Positions 41,201 to 54,300 of a stretch of DNA of 64,000 nt are shown piece after piece; within the stretch, counting starts at the first letter, position 1, and the number at the start of each line of letters is the position of its first letter. The notes under the pieces are model-generated. The model did not search any database. It was not told the DNA's origin and saw only the letters and a program-made list of their open reading frames with translations. The position numbers were made by a program, and so were the translations under genes. Origin of the DNA: Drosophila pseudoobscura (taxonomy: Eukaryota; Arthropoda; Insecta; Diptera; Drosophilidae); contig NC_046683.1 in the NCBI RefSeq assembly GCF_009870125.1, positions 8,122,001-8,186,000 on the forward strand. Direction: 5' to 3'.

Positions 41201-44200
41201 CAGATGCCCACTTGATTGGGAAAAGATCTAGGCGGACAACGGCTCACGCAGGTGCTGTAAACAAATCGTATTTTGAGTGGTGTTAAATCATTTTTCGCTG
41301 CTTGTTTACTTGTCCAATCGATAGTGACTGCAGGCCACACACTGCGTGGGTCCGCGGCCATAGCAGCCCAAGGAATCGCATTCGGCGTCGCAGGAGTACA
41401 GCACAATCTTCTCCTTGGTGGCATCGGCTGGCTCTGCTTTCAGCTGGGCGGCCGCAGCGCCAGTGACATTCTGTCCATCTAGCGTAGCGGTGGCCGGTTC
41501 TGGTTCCGATCCGGCACTGGTGAAGATATTCTGATAGTTGAGATAGCCCGCAAAGCTGTCGGTGTTGTAGTTGCCGCCCTCGTTGGCCGGCTGGCCGATA
41601 TTCGAGGCGGATGGGAAGAGAAACGGATTGGCGCCCCCGATGGGGCTACGCATCTGTGGATTCCCAGTCAGCAGCTCCGACTTTAGGCGCATGGGCTGAT
41701 TGGAGGTTCCATAAAAGATCAGCTGCCATTTGGATAGAATCCCCGGCTGATTGACCCTTCGACGGCCGGCATTTATCACCTGCAAGGTCCAGCGTCCCTC
41801 GGCCTTTTCCCCCCAATAATGAACGCTGAGGAAAGGCCAATCGTCAAAGTTCGACTTGACAATGTCGCGCGGTCGTTCAAACAGCAGCGTGCTCGTGGTG
41901 CCCATGGGCGAGGTCAGAAGAATCCTCAAATTTCCTCTCGGAAAGAAGCGCAAGGTAATGCGACACTGAACATGCTCTAGATATCGCACCTCATTGATCG
42001 TCCCCGCACAGCCATTCACATCCATGTGGGTGGACAGTGTGAAGCCAAAGGAGCCCTCGATTCTCCGATCCTCGTTGTTCTCCCGCGACTTGCAAATATG
42101 CTGCGGCGGCACCGAGGTCCACTGCTCTGCCATTGAGACCATGGCCCCCGCATCCATCAGTCCGTAGCCGAATTTGTGACTGTATTTCCGCTTGACGCCA
42201 TTCGGGGTCCAGCCGCCCTCCTTCTCCAGCGGCGAAGGTCGCGACGTATACACCACCAGGTACTGCATATCCCGCCAAGTGAGATCCGGATTGGCCTCCA
42301 ACGCTAGGGCACAAATTCCAGCTGCCAGCGGCGCTGAAGCCGAAGTTCCCGTATGCTCCACCGTGCAAATATGATCGGGTCGCAGACGTCCATCCATATC
42401 GACGGTGGCCACACTCTTGTCATGGCCCGGCGTTCCCGAGCTATAGGTGGTGGCCAGCGTCGACGAGCATTCCTCCAAGTACCAGGGCTTGAAGCCCGCC
42501 TGTGTGGCACTCGATATGGAGAGGGTGAAGATCGAATTGGTGTAGCCATCGCAGTTGCACGAATCGGTGTAGCGGCCACCGTTGCCCGAGGCCCAGACAA
42601 AGATGGAACCCCTGCCCTGCCGACCGCTGGTCACGCCATAAATGAAGGCGCGCCGGGCCAACGGACCGGGGCCATCCACCGTCGAGCCATCATCCTCGGG
42701 TCCCCACGAGGCACTGTAAATATCAATGTGCGAGGGATTCAAACTCAACGCCTGGGCCTCCACTACATCGTTGACTTTGCCATCGAGCATGCGAACACCT
42801 AGACAGGGAATAAAGGAGTACTATAAGCCAGGAGAAACTCCAAAGGTCTTCGATACACTTACCACCAATGCTGGCATTGTAGGCCACACCCACGCCACAA
42901 TAATTGTTAAAGGCCACGGCTGCCACTTCGCCGGCACAACGTGTGCCATGCTTATTGTCGCCATTATCCTGTGGCGTGGGATCCGAATCGTTGCCATTGA
43001 TATCGAATGAGGCATCGGGATCCTGAAAATGCGGAAAGAGTACGTTTCCGTTAGTGCATATTTTACATAGCACATTTAACATTTATTTACATAGTTCTGG
43101 GCCAGATCTGGATGATTTGTTTGGATGCCATCGTCTAGGATAGAGACGACAACACCCTTGCCGGTGTAGCCCTTCTGCCAGGCAGGTCCCACATTCATAT
43201 CTAGGCCGTCCTTGGCTCCACCGTTCTGTTTGGGCGCGGAAACGAAACAGAAATACAACAGCGATTAGATCACAACTCTAGTCCATACTCGTATACATAG
43301 AACAATACTAGAACAAGTGTTATTCCAATCAGTGTTCGAAATACATAATTTACAATAAACGTCTACCATTCTGCTGCTTGGGCTTCCTGTAAATTCAATA
43401 AATATGTATCAGTGGGTCGCAGCAACTGGCAGCAATAAGAAACTAAAAAGTGACCAAGACTCTTTTCTTAGGCTTTTAAAGTGTTGCGACTTTGGAAATA
43501 CCCTCCTGGCTCTCATATAGTAATTATTTGGCATTCTTATACCCTTCCACTCGAAGCCACCATTCCCTTCTTTGCGAAAACTGAAACTTTTGGGGTGTAC
43601 TCGTACTTTGAACGATACAAAAATTAGGTTGTAGACCTGGTTCGAATGCTTCCCATGCCCATATCTAGAATATAATAAGCGATTTATACACAACATATTT
43701 TCTTAAAGCTTAAAACTCTACCCAAATAAGTGTCTGAGTTGACAAGCGAAATGTATAGCATTTTATTTGATTTTTTTGAGACACATACATGCACTCTTTG
43801 CAGTTTTTATGTCTTCTTTTCTTTAGCGCTTTTACGCTACTTTTAAGCTACTAATCATGGAAATTGTTCAAAGAATAACAGAGGTATGCCAGGTATGTAT
43901 TTTATACCAATTTAAATTATATTTTGAAAGCTACATATTCAAGTATTTATGTAATTCCTTGATCTGGCCTACAACCTAATTTTTGTATCTCGAATTTTTC
44001 GAACAGAATAGGATATTAAACAGGTCGACAACAGGCCCACTTTTTCTTTCTTTCGGTCTGCTGACTGCAGCTGCGACTACTGATATTTTTAAGGAAAGGA
44101 AACCCAGGCAACAGCAAGAGCTTCACTTCCACAGTAAGTTTTCAAACACTGATGCCAAAAGATCTACGTTTTGGTTAGAGGCACATCTATGCAGAACAAT

Positions 44201-45664
44201 CTACAAACATAATGGAATATCTGGGGTACAAGCAAACATTAAACATGACAAGAACAGGGTAACAACAAACATGCATTTTGAAGTGAGAGAATATGGATTT
44301 ACATACTTTACTCACCAGATACCACTGCTCCTTGAACAAGGGATCCGGAAATATGGAATGCGAGCTAACATCACGATACTCCAAGCGTGGCGAATGCGTG
44401 GATAGATGGGGCTCTGGGGAGTATGGAGAAAACAGCGATTCGTCGGGGGCATATTCTTGATGGCTTGATGGACGCAAAACATTATACGGACTGTAGGTGG
44501 GCAGATCCTGGTAGGGACCATCGCGCTTCCGTCGTACTTTCTCATGCTGTTGTTGCATCCATTTCACCTATAAGAAAGTAACCATCCCATCATTTCCGCC
44601 TCTCCTCTAGTGGGCAGGGCTCTCAGTCCTTGTATATTTTACCTCATTCTCGGATCTCAGATCGCTCTGATGCTTGTGACTGGAACGCAATGAACGCTTC
44701 GACACGCGATGATGCTGGAAGACATAATAATCGTCCAGTGCTCCAATCTGCAGAGAGTGAGATAATAAAATGTGGGTTAGCTGGCAGAGGCCCTCAGGGG
44801 AGGACGGGGAGGCGCCTTCGAGTCGTCACATACCTGACCCCGATTCACGAAGCCATACTTGTCCGCAATGGCGTCGGCCACATATTTGCCAGCCGGAATG
44901 TGTACGGCAAACTCATTTGTGTAGATTGCCTCCTCCGGAATACTGTAGGGGCCAAACACATCGTTCTCATTGAGGAGATGCTGCTGCTCCAGCTGCTCGT
45001 GCTCGTGTTCGTGTTCGTGTTCACTGGCATTTATATGAGTATTAAGTATGACCTGCAACTCGTCTGCTAGGGGGTCCGAGGCAGAGTCAAAGTCAGGGTG
45101 AGTGTTGGACCTCGCGCTCGCGGCGTTGGCCTTGTGGGAAGTGGTTTGAGTGATTTCTGTTTCTGTTTCAGTTTCAGTTTTGCTAAGGGACAAATTAACA
45201 GCCGCCGCATTGCTCTCGGTATCGTTCTTACTGCTGATGCTGCTGATGCCGCTGCTGCTGCTACTGCTGTTGAGTATTCTTCGTGCGGCATTGATTTGTT
45301 GTTGAGTTTCGCTCACGCTTTCGCTTTCGCTATATCGAAGAGCACTACTAGTGTTTCGGCTTAGGACTACTAAAACTAATAAAAAATATATACAGCTCTG
45401 TGCCATTCGATTAAATGTACATAAATAGACTCTATTGAGTTTTGCATGTGCTGCTGGTGGAGGATGTGGAGGAGGAGCTCTGCTGCTACTTCTACTGCTG
45501 CTGCTAGTCTTTGTCGTTGCTGTTGCTTTCGGTAGCGTTTGTTTGCAGTGCTTTCGATATGCGGGCTCTCGGGCAGGACTGGGTCTACTGCCCTGCTCCT
45601 GTATGATTGGGAGGATGTTTCTTGTTCTTTTTGTTGTTCTGGTGACACCTCCTAAATCAAGCAT
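38214..45664 (-). CDS. Fur2: Furin-like proprotein convertase 2
   Basis: Subtilisin-fold endoprotease of the late secretory pathway that cleaves precursors after paired basic residues. Fourteen exons: 45664-44834, 44747-44643, 44567-44316, 43225-43091, 43022-42863, 42798-41310, 41254-41067, 40513-40357, 40290-40016, 39953-39671, 39611-39412, 39349-39056, 38997-38762 and 38696-38214. They give 1695 residues, close to the recalled length of fly Fur2. Order: Ser/Pro-rich N-terminus, hydrophobic segment ([13 protein letters not shown]), prodomain ending at RRKR (about 324-327), catalytic domain (Asp in DDG about 427, His466 in KHGTRC, Ser647 in GTSASAP), P domain, about ten Cys-rich furin repeats over exons 7-12, a transmembrane helix ([17 protein letters not shown]) and a cytoplasmic tail with a strongly acidic cluster. 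An internal ATG at 45406 would start at the hydrophobic segment as a normal signal peptide. Confidence 0.95.
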
Positions 45665-47639
45665 TATAAAACTATTCTTCCAGCTGGAGGAGCGGAGCGG
45701 GGGTTTTTGGGGGGTTTTTTTTATTAGGGTAGTTGCTTTATTCTCCTGAAGAGTCTTTTTGCAGCAACGTATCGTCCGTGTCCGTGTTCCTTTCTTGTGT
45801 CCGTACTCATGTATCTACTGTTTGTGGGCTCTGGTGTCTGGTGTATCTAAAAATAGAATATAAACAAATGTAGCAGAAGAGCCTGTGATCTTAATCTTAA
45901 TCTTAATCCAACCATTACTATTATCTTCTTCTTAGAAAACAACAAAAAAATATATGAAACGTGCAACGTGGGCGGGCGTCTGGCTGAGAGGGAGACATCT
46001 CTGCTGATTCATGACCCCCGGAGTGATGATAAAACGTTTCAGTTTCAGATTTTATTTTTTTCTTTTTCAACACGAAGGTGATTCCCGTTGAGTGAAGCTC
46101 TCGAATATATGTATGTACATCTGTACATATATATGTATATTATATTTATTCTCTCTCTGGCTCTGGTGATGCAACAGAACAGTAGCCGAGGCAGTTGGCT
46201 GAAGGGGGGGAGGGGGGACTTATAAACAATGACTAAGCAAAGTCATGTCTGAATATCATTAATTTAATAGTATAAAGAAAGAAAGAACAGAGTTACCCTG
46301 GAAATCTTTCTTTTCCCTCCCCCCTAAAAGCCTTTCTTTCCCTACCAATCCCTATGCCTTGGCAAAACGAATAAATTACGAGTGCACGAGTGTGGGACTC
46401 CTATTCGATTATTCAGAATATGTGCAACATGTAAAACTCTGGGTACAATGCTTGCGCATGGCACTGCCACAGAGGGACAGGGAGACAGACAGACAGTACT
46501 TGTAGATTATATATATATGTACATATGCATATATATATATGTGAAAGGAGAAGTAGGAGGAATCAAATGCGAAGAAGAACTGACATAACCATTTTGATTT
46601 CCATTCCCCATTCCTTAAGCGATTGTGCACGTCCCGTTGGGGGTTTTTTGTTGTTGTTTTTGTTTTAGGAATGAACACAGAGAGAGAGACAGAGTACGGT
46701 ACATATGTACGTGCCCCTCTGATGCACATGACGGATGGACGGTATTTATTACCGATAAATTGGTGGTACCGTACATTTTTGGTAGTAGGTACACTAGCGG
46801 GCACGTAGATATGTATTGGTACAGTACAGTGAGATTTATGTGACCAAAAGTGTGTGTATGTAGAGCGTGGGAGGTGGAGGAGGAGTAGCAAGTGCAGACA
46901 GGCATATCCGCATGCACCAACGGATAAGGAAGGGAAGGCAAGACGACGAAGACGAAGACGACTACGACGACGACGACGACGACGAGGAGACTCTTTAACA
47001 ATATCTCCCCTCCTCATATTGATTCCGGTTTCTGTTTCACTGTGCCATTTCGCGTTTATACAACATACAACTTCTAGTTTTGCGAGTGGTGGTGGTATGT
47101 ACATACATCTATGTATGTATGTATGTATGTATGAACATACATAGTATGTATCATTTGTTTGTATAATACACAGATTTTTCATTTTTCACACACAAACACA
47201 CAGATTTCGCACTAATTGTGCTGCAACAACAATGACACCTTTTTTGTTTTGTTTTTTTTTTGCTGGGGGTGTATTGGTGTACTTTTGATGGTGTGTGACG
47301 GAGGCAGCGGCGGCTCAAACCCGACACACACACATACACTCACAGATAAGTACGTAAGAGTTGGCATTTCGTACATACATACATACATGAACATATGAAT
47401 GCACGTAATGCATAGACAACGGTCAGAGACACATTCAAATTTATGTATACATCAATGTGCATCAGAAACAACAAAAAAAAAAACTGAACCCGTTTCGTTG
47501 CACGGATGGTTGGATGGATGGATTATAAGTATTACTCGGTCACATTTTGGGTAAGTACATAAATCACAGCTACAGTTTTTGGCACGGGACTGGAGGACTG
47601 TTGACGTCTAAGGGCGCGGGTCAGAGGCGCTCTACGACT
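45665..47639. other. Fur2 upstream or first-intron region
   Basis: No coding exon is seen. It holds TATG/CATA microsatellites (46100-46140, 47100-47150), CT/GA runs (46148, 46681) and a CGA-type triplet repeat at 46940-46990. If the exon at 47640-47835 belongs to Fur2, this is its first intron. Confidence 0.35.
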
Positions 47640-47749
47640 TACGCCTTATCAACACAGCAAAATCCGAAACAACTGAGAGACTGAGACGCTGGCTGGTACA
47701 CTGATTGCGAGGAGGCCCCCAAAGAGAACGCGTGCTTACCATGCGTACA

Positions 47750-47835
47750 TATAGGAACTAACCGAACGGACCCGACCCGACCGTTACGAACAAGCGACGA
47801 CGACTGCGCTGCGCTCCAGCTTAAACTGAACTTTA
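47750..47835 (-). promoter_or_regulatory. Candidate Fur2 promoter and 5' exon
   Basis: Read on the minus strand, a TTCAGTTTAAGC initiator-like sequence near 47828 begins GC-rich DNA (GAGCGCAGCGCAGTCGTCG). It ends at GCATG followed by the donor GTAAGC near 47740. It looks like a non-coding fly first exon and lies 2 kb upstream of the Fur2 start on the same strand. Assignment to Fur2 is inference. Confidence 0.4.
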
Positions 47836-50760
47836 TTTTGAAGTTAATACTCGTACATACAAACATACAGAGCCAGAGACCCGAGCCGCCGCCGCCGCCA
47901 CCGCCGCAACCAACAGACGCCTGCCTGGTCGTGTTGTTGGTTGGTTGTTTCTTTCTTTCTCGCTGGATTTTGTGCTAACCGCATATGCATACATATATAC
48001 AAACATACAATCGCACACTCTTGTCTTACATATAGACATTCGTACATTCGCTTTGCCGCCTTGCCTCTACATATACATACACTCGTTCATACATATGTAT
48101 GTATATGTGTATATGTCTCTCCAGTTGAGACTAACGAAAGCACAGCTTTAGGAGCTTTCAAAACAAAATGAAATGCAAAACATAACACGCAACGGTGCTG
48201 TAACAAAACTAATTAGTATTACGTACGTATGTATGAATGTGTGTGTGTGCGGGTGTCTCTTCACCACATACATACGTACACATTTAAGACGTGTTTTCAT
48301 ATGCAATCTGTACATACGAACAATCAAACAAGGTATATTGTGCAGAGGGTAAGACAGTCCAGGAGATCGCTTCACAGGCTTTGATGAGTGCGACACCTAC
48401 CTGTGTATGTATTCGTGGATTGCGCCAAGTAGCAGTAGAGTTAAGAGTGACTCACAAAATAGGCTATTCGTAGTCGGGAGTGCCCTACCGATACCTACCA
48501 ATATACCTTGCTCATGAAGATGTACATATGCTTGGGGTCCATACATACCTAACCTACACTTATGCATACGTATATGTATGTATATTGTGTAGCTGTATGT
48601 GTGCTGACATTCAGCCAAGAGATAGCGGTAGCTTCCAACACCGCGCAAGGTTTTTTTGGTTATTTTTCTGTTTTTCAGAGAAGATTAGCGTTTGCGAGCT
48701 AAAATTGCTATTTTTTCGTATATGCACACGAAATAATTATTCCACTGTGTTTAGTTTTTGGTAAATCCAATGGTATACTTGTATGTATGTGTGCATGTAC
48801 ATATGTATATCTTCAAGCGCGAAGGTAAGCTCTGCTTCACGTCATATGTACATGCATACGTACATACATACGTACTTTCGTAGTTAGGACAGGTTATGGT
48901 TTGCTTTTAATGAGAATGAATAAACCATACATACATATGTATAAACATACATAAACTTGGTTCTCAAAGTTAACAATGGACTTAAAAAGTACACCAAAAT
49001 GCTTTGTCCATTTAAGTACCCATTTCCAAAACTTTGTCATGGTCACATCTGTTTATTTTACCACAGAAATTAGAAAAATTTCGTTCTAAAAATGATGTAA
49101 AGAAGCAAGAAGGGAAAATCAGAACCCTATCCTCATATGTCATACGATTTTGTTTTGATTATTTAAAAGAATGGAGTTCTTGTGCCAACTTTCCACCGAT
49201 CGTTCTTTTTACGTTAAATAAATAAAGATTACAATGGAAAGATATGTAAGTAAATATGTTCTAATGATGCTGAACTTCGGCTTGAAAATCCTTTCTTTTC
49301 TGGTTATCAAAACATATGCGCTTAATCACCATCAGCCGCAAAGTTTATAAAGTTCCGCCAATCTGCTATTTATAGGTCTTCCTTTCACAGCTTCCACGAA
49401 TTGTTGATCTTTCATTAACAAAAAAAAAGGAAGAAAAAAATAAGTGTGAAACACCTAACAGCCAAGTCGTAATTACTGGGCTGACCAAAGTTTAATTAAA
49501 TGGCTAAATGGCAGGAAAGTGCCTAACTAAGACTGGAAAGGTACTTACCCCTACCCTGGCGACACATTGACCAGCTACTAGTTGTTTAATCATTCACTCT
49601 CCAGTAGTCACTGCGATATTCAACAGTCAGTCACGGTCGCGTGCGCATGCGCCTGCCCCGAAAGGTGGGTGGCTGGATGAGCAAGAGAGAGCGAGAGAGA
49701 TGCAAACGGCAAACAAACAAAAAAGCACAGCATCCGCGGATGTACGGGGATATCTATGTATGTATGTGCATAGATTGTATGTGTGTATTGGCGAATGCAG
49801 GCCCGTTTTAACGCCATATTACGTCAGATCTGAACCGTGGTTTATTTTATATGGGCAACACTGGTCTGCTTGTTGTGCTGTTTGCAGACAGACACATATC
49901 TTATTACATATCTTATTGCATACACTGCATCGGCAGACGGGTGCCGGCTTACCCTGTGCGGTCAGTGGCTCAAAGCACGCCAAGAGCGCTATTTTTGTGC
50001 CGGGTCTACTATGAGTATGTACGAGTACTCGTACATATTGTACCTGTATCTACATATGTATGTATGTATTGGGATATATCACTTTTTCCACACTGAACTA
50101 ATTTAAGCAAACATATATGTACGTACGTATGTATGTGTGTATGTACATATGTGCATAATCAGAGTGGCGGGGGAAGCTTTGCAGATGTTGTTTTTTTATT
50201 CCCGGCACTCTGCGTAGAGTTCAAGGGTATATTGTATTCATGTAGGTGTATGCGACAGCTAGAGAGAGAGTAAGAGCGAGAGAGCGAGCAAGAGAGAGAG
50301 AGCTGAGCTGAGCTAAGCTTAGCTGGAAAGCTTTTCCCAGTATCAGATTATGGTAATTCTTGATCTGGATCAACGGCCTTAATTGCCTTTTATAGCTGCT
50401 GGCACTTCTCTTATTTATTTTTCCAAGCCTTTTTCTTGGCAACACCATGACGGGTATATGTATGTATGTATGTCTATGCTGTGGGGGTTCCGGGCACTGC
50501 AGAGTTTTCTTTATTATTATGACAGTTGCACATTTTTTTTTACACGGAACAAATTGCCAATAAATTTATTGGCCAAAAACGCCTTATCACAGATAACTAT
50601 TTCGTGGTCATGCTGCCAAACGGGTCGCCAACTGACAAATAGACCCACAAAAAAAGACGAACCACGGACAAAGTGGTCAAACGACAGTTTCTCACCATCA
50701 AAATAAAAATACGTTGATAGAATAGCAATTATTTTGGCACCACTCTCGATTTTCAATACA
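47836..50760. other. Microsatellite-rich spacer
   Basis: Dominated by TATG/CATA/TACG repeats (48080-48110, 48230-48280, 48780-48960, 50055-50150, 50455-50475) with GA runs near 49683 and 50258-50300. No gene is supported. Confidence 0.4.
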
Positions 50761-50764
50761 ATAC

Positions 50765-51392
50765 CGTACAGTATATAAGGCTGGGACCGCTTTCTCATTT
50801 AGTTTCAATCGGATAATATGTATACTTCACTGAATATTAGTGGAAAAGCTGGTTCATCAGTTCACGAAGAGTCTTTCATTAAATGCACTCAAAATTTAGT
50901 ATGGATCGTTTACAAGATGCTTTTTAGAGAGTATGTGGCTTGTGCGTTGGGTGCAATAAAATTGAAGTTATTTTCTCAAACCAAATTCGGTTTATTGGTA
51001 TGTTCATATACCGATATACGATACCCACTAAACTAGATACCATTATGGCGCAAAGAAACCAAAGAAATATTTATAATTATATCATGCTATAATATTATAT
51101 CATGTGTCGTTGAATGCATAATTGAACATCGATCGCTTGTCACTTTCAGTAACCATTTTTGTACCCACCCCTCACCTGTTTCCAGTTTGAAGAACTATGC
51201 TGTGGCCAAGTGCATCGTGCGGTAATTGTTGTTGAAACCTTTTCAAGAATAGTACTCTTTCTTCTATTGGACAAACTGTTCGAGAGTGGTCGTGTTTGCA
51301 GTGGCCTTAATTGCATAAAGTCGTCTTTCCAAGTCGAATCGTCAGATTTCCAAAGAGATGGAAACAGGCGTGTGACTATCGGAATCGATTGA
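50765..51392 (+). CDS. Candidate small two-exon gene with TATA box
   Basis: GTATATAAGGC at about 50769 is followed ~30 bases on by TCATTTAGTTTC and then ATG at 50818 or 50821. Open exon 1 (MYTSLNISGKAG to KFGLL) runs to a GTATGT donor at about 50998 in phase 0. A CACCTGTTTCCAG acceptor at about 51185 opens in-phase exon 2 (FEELCCGQVHRAV to VTIGID, stop 51390-51392). The joined product is about 130 residues with a hydrophobic stretch (VLFLLLDKLF) and no recognised domain. The promoter geometry and phase are suggestive; base composition gives no strong coding signal. Confidence 0.35.
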
Positions 51393-54300
51393 AAGTCATT
51401 TTATAGGTTCTTCTTTTTATGGTGATAATATATATATGTACGTTACCAATAACTAAATTAAACGGAGCAGGACTGTAAGTACATACATACCTATCCATAT
51501 CTACACCTACGGCATGCTTTTTCAAATTAGAAGCCGTCCACTAACAGCCCTTTATCAGCGAAAAGCTAGTCAAGGATCGAGCACACGCAGTGCTTGTTGT
51601 TATTTGGTTTCTATTCGAGGGCATTCTCTTTGGCAGCATTCCCATGTGCGTATCGTGTCCAGCATTAATATGCCGCGTCATGTGAGAGCGATGATGGGAA
51701 CACGGACGTTCCCTAGACGTGGATCCGACAAAAGTACTTAATGCTACCAATTATCAAATAAATACACAAACACGCACAGTTTTTTTGTCTTTGTCAAGTA
51801 TCTAATCAGTTCTTTAATGAAACAAGGCGATGCAATTGACATTTTCATCTTGCAGCTGTCGTAAAAATGTTTATCGAATGCATTCCAAAATAGATAGGCC
51901 GTCACTTCATCCAATACCCAAGGTAAATGATGCCGTCCGGTAACGTCTGGGACAGACCCATAGGGATGATAATGGTGTCGATTTCGTTGGTTCTCCTGCA
52001 AACATAAAGTGGATTAGTCAAGGCGTCTTTTGATGTCAGGCTACAAGAGTGGCAGCGCTCATTGGAATGGGATTGGCCGCAAAATAACAGAAAATATCGG
52101 CACTGAAAAACGTTATTCGGGCGATGGAACAGTTGTGTGTAATTTTTAAGAAGCAGCACTCTAAAGCATAGAGCTGCCAGTACATTATAAACATAGATTA
52201 CCTGATATAATTAAGCATTTTGCTGACCAACAGACAACAGAGACTGCGGTTCGGTTCTTAAGAAGGAGCGCTGGCGCTCAGGGTACCCCAAATCCAATAT
52301 GCAATTCTATTCGGGAAACACGCATCATCCATTAAATGAATGTTCGTTCGTTCATATCATACAGATCTTGTGGTTCGCGAATGCGTTTACGTATACTCGT
52401 ACTATGAAGCCCATCAAAGGCGTACCATACGCCGCCTTGTTCCAAGTCTCTCGCCCGAAGTCGAAGACACAGCATACTCATATAATATATAATATAGTAC
52501 CCGTACAATGATCTTTAGTTTCGGGTACTGCCTCTCCTTCTTTTCAAAAATTTCGACATCATTCAAACCAAAAAAATATGATTCCAAACATTGTTAGGGG
52601 GAAAGATTGTTGGAGGGATTGCGTGATGATCTCTGGATCTGGAGCCAGAGCCAAGACACAGTTTAAGCAAAAATTCAAATACATAAGTTCTAATACTATC
52701 AAAATGGGCAATGAGATCGATATTCTGCCAAAACATGCGACTCTGAATCGAGGGACTCATGCAATGGTACAAATACAAATATTTTTAGAGTCGAAACCAA
52801 TTGAAGAAGCCCAAAAGAAGCCGTCAATTGGATTCGTTGATTCCATATGCATTCAGCATACAATCAAAACAGTTAAGCAGGGATTTCTTGGGATTCTGGA
52901 GTGGCTTCAACCATTACTAGATTCAATTTATAATCAATGCAAGTTAATCGAAAATAACACTTAACAATTATGCCAGACAGTGAGTGTGGGAGTGATATAC
53001 GTTGATATACAGATAGTTTATTTGTTGAACAAAAACTTTGCAGATCTTCAAAGTAGATAGTAGATCTAGTGGTCGTGTCACCAATGCAATAACATTTCTT
53101 CCGTTTTGTTGAGGCACGCAGCCTGCTTGCCTCACCAGATAGGGCCGTTCCGACCACTGCTGATGGTAAGACGGATGCTGAAGAGATAACCCCTTATATT
53201 CCAACCGATAGACCTTTTTTTAAAAATCATTTTCAGCTAGCAGTTCTTGAAGACAACCTCCTTACATCGTTTTGCAACTCATTCCACTTTTTGGCCCGAC
53301 TTTCAAAATAATTATCGTAATAGTAACAAGCGTACAGGATCAATCAGAAACCATAAAATGTGGTGTGAAAATGTGTACCGTTGTTAAGCACATTTTTTGC
53401 ATGCAAAATTGTTTGCTTTGCAATTCTTCACGTTCTTCACTAAAAAACAAAACAAAAAAAAAACCACCTGGAAAAGAAAGCGTTAATGGGGGGAAAAAAT
53501 AATTATTTTCAATTAGCTGTTGGGAATGTTTTTTTTTTTTGTTAATTGTACTGACATTGTCACAAGGGCTGGGCATTACCTTTTCCCACTCGCCGTCGAT
53601 GGATACGTGTAACGTCCTCCTCTCCACGAAGAGCATTTATTTTTCTCATGAATAAATCAGCAAAGAGAATTTCCCATTTTCATTCCTTGGTGTCATCATC
53701 GATTTCCCAATGGCATTTGCATACCCAATCAATCATTTTCCTTTGAATTAATTTCGTTATTTCGTTGGCAGACATTTTTAAAAACCATCTATGTAGATAT
53801 GAACATTTTTCTTGACTGGTCTGGCATCTCTAAGATACATTTACAGGCCTCCCCACAATTTCTTTTATACAGAGAATTTTGATTGAGAATTTGCGAGTAG
53901 TTAAAAGGAACAGAAAGGCTCTGTCTCCCAGTCTCAAGTCGAACATCGAATGTGCCTCCTCATGCACACGAGGTGTATTTTGTTTTTGGATTTTCGGCCA
54001 TTCTTTTTTGCACTTTTCGCTTATGCGCGTCTGTTGGGCGTCGCTTGTCGAAGAATAAATCTTGAAGCAGTTGCTTTTTACAGAGAATTTAGAGTGAACT
54101 TTCTTTTAGGATAAGTTCAGTCTCCAAAAAGTATCACTAACAAATTGTTCCCCCAAATACAAGAGCCCATAAATGAAAGTAAGCTTTAAATTCTCAAAAG
54201 TATTGATAGCAGAAGGCAGTCAGTCGTACAGATCTTTAAACTATATTTAGCTGTACAAAAGCCCTTTATCCGTTTATGAAATTCTGTTTTATACATTTTT

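Noticed and set aside
46409-47182. 257-codon minus-strand frame upstream of Fur2
   Set aside because: It consists largely of translated microsatellites (Ser/Tyr/Ile/His runs from TATG and CGA repeats) and shows no domain or splice logic.
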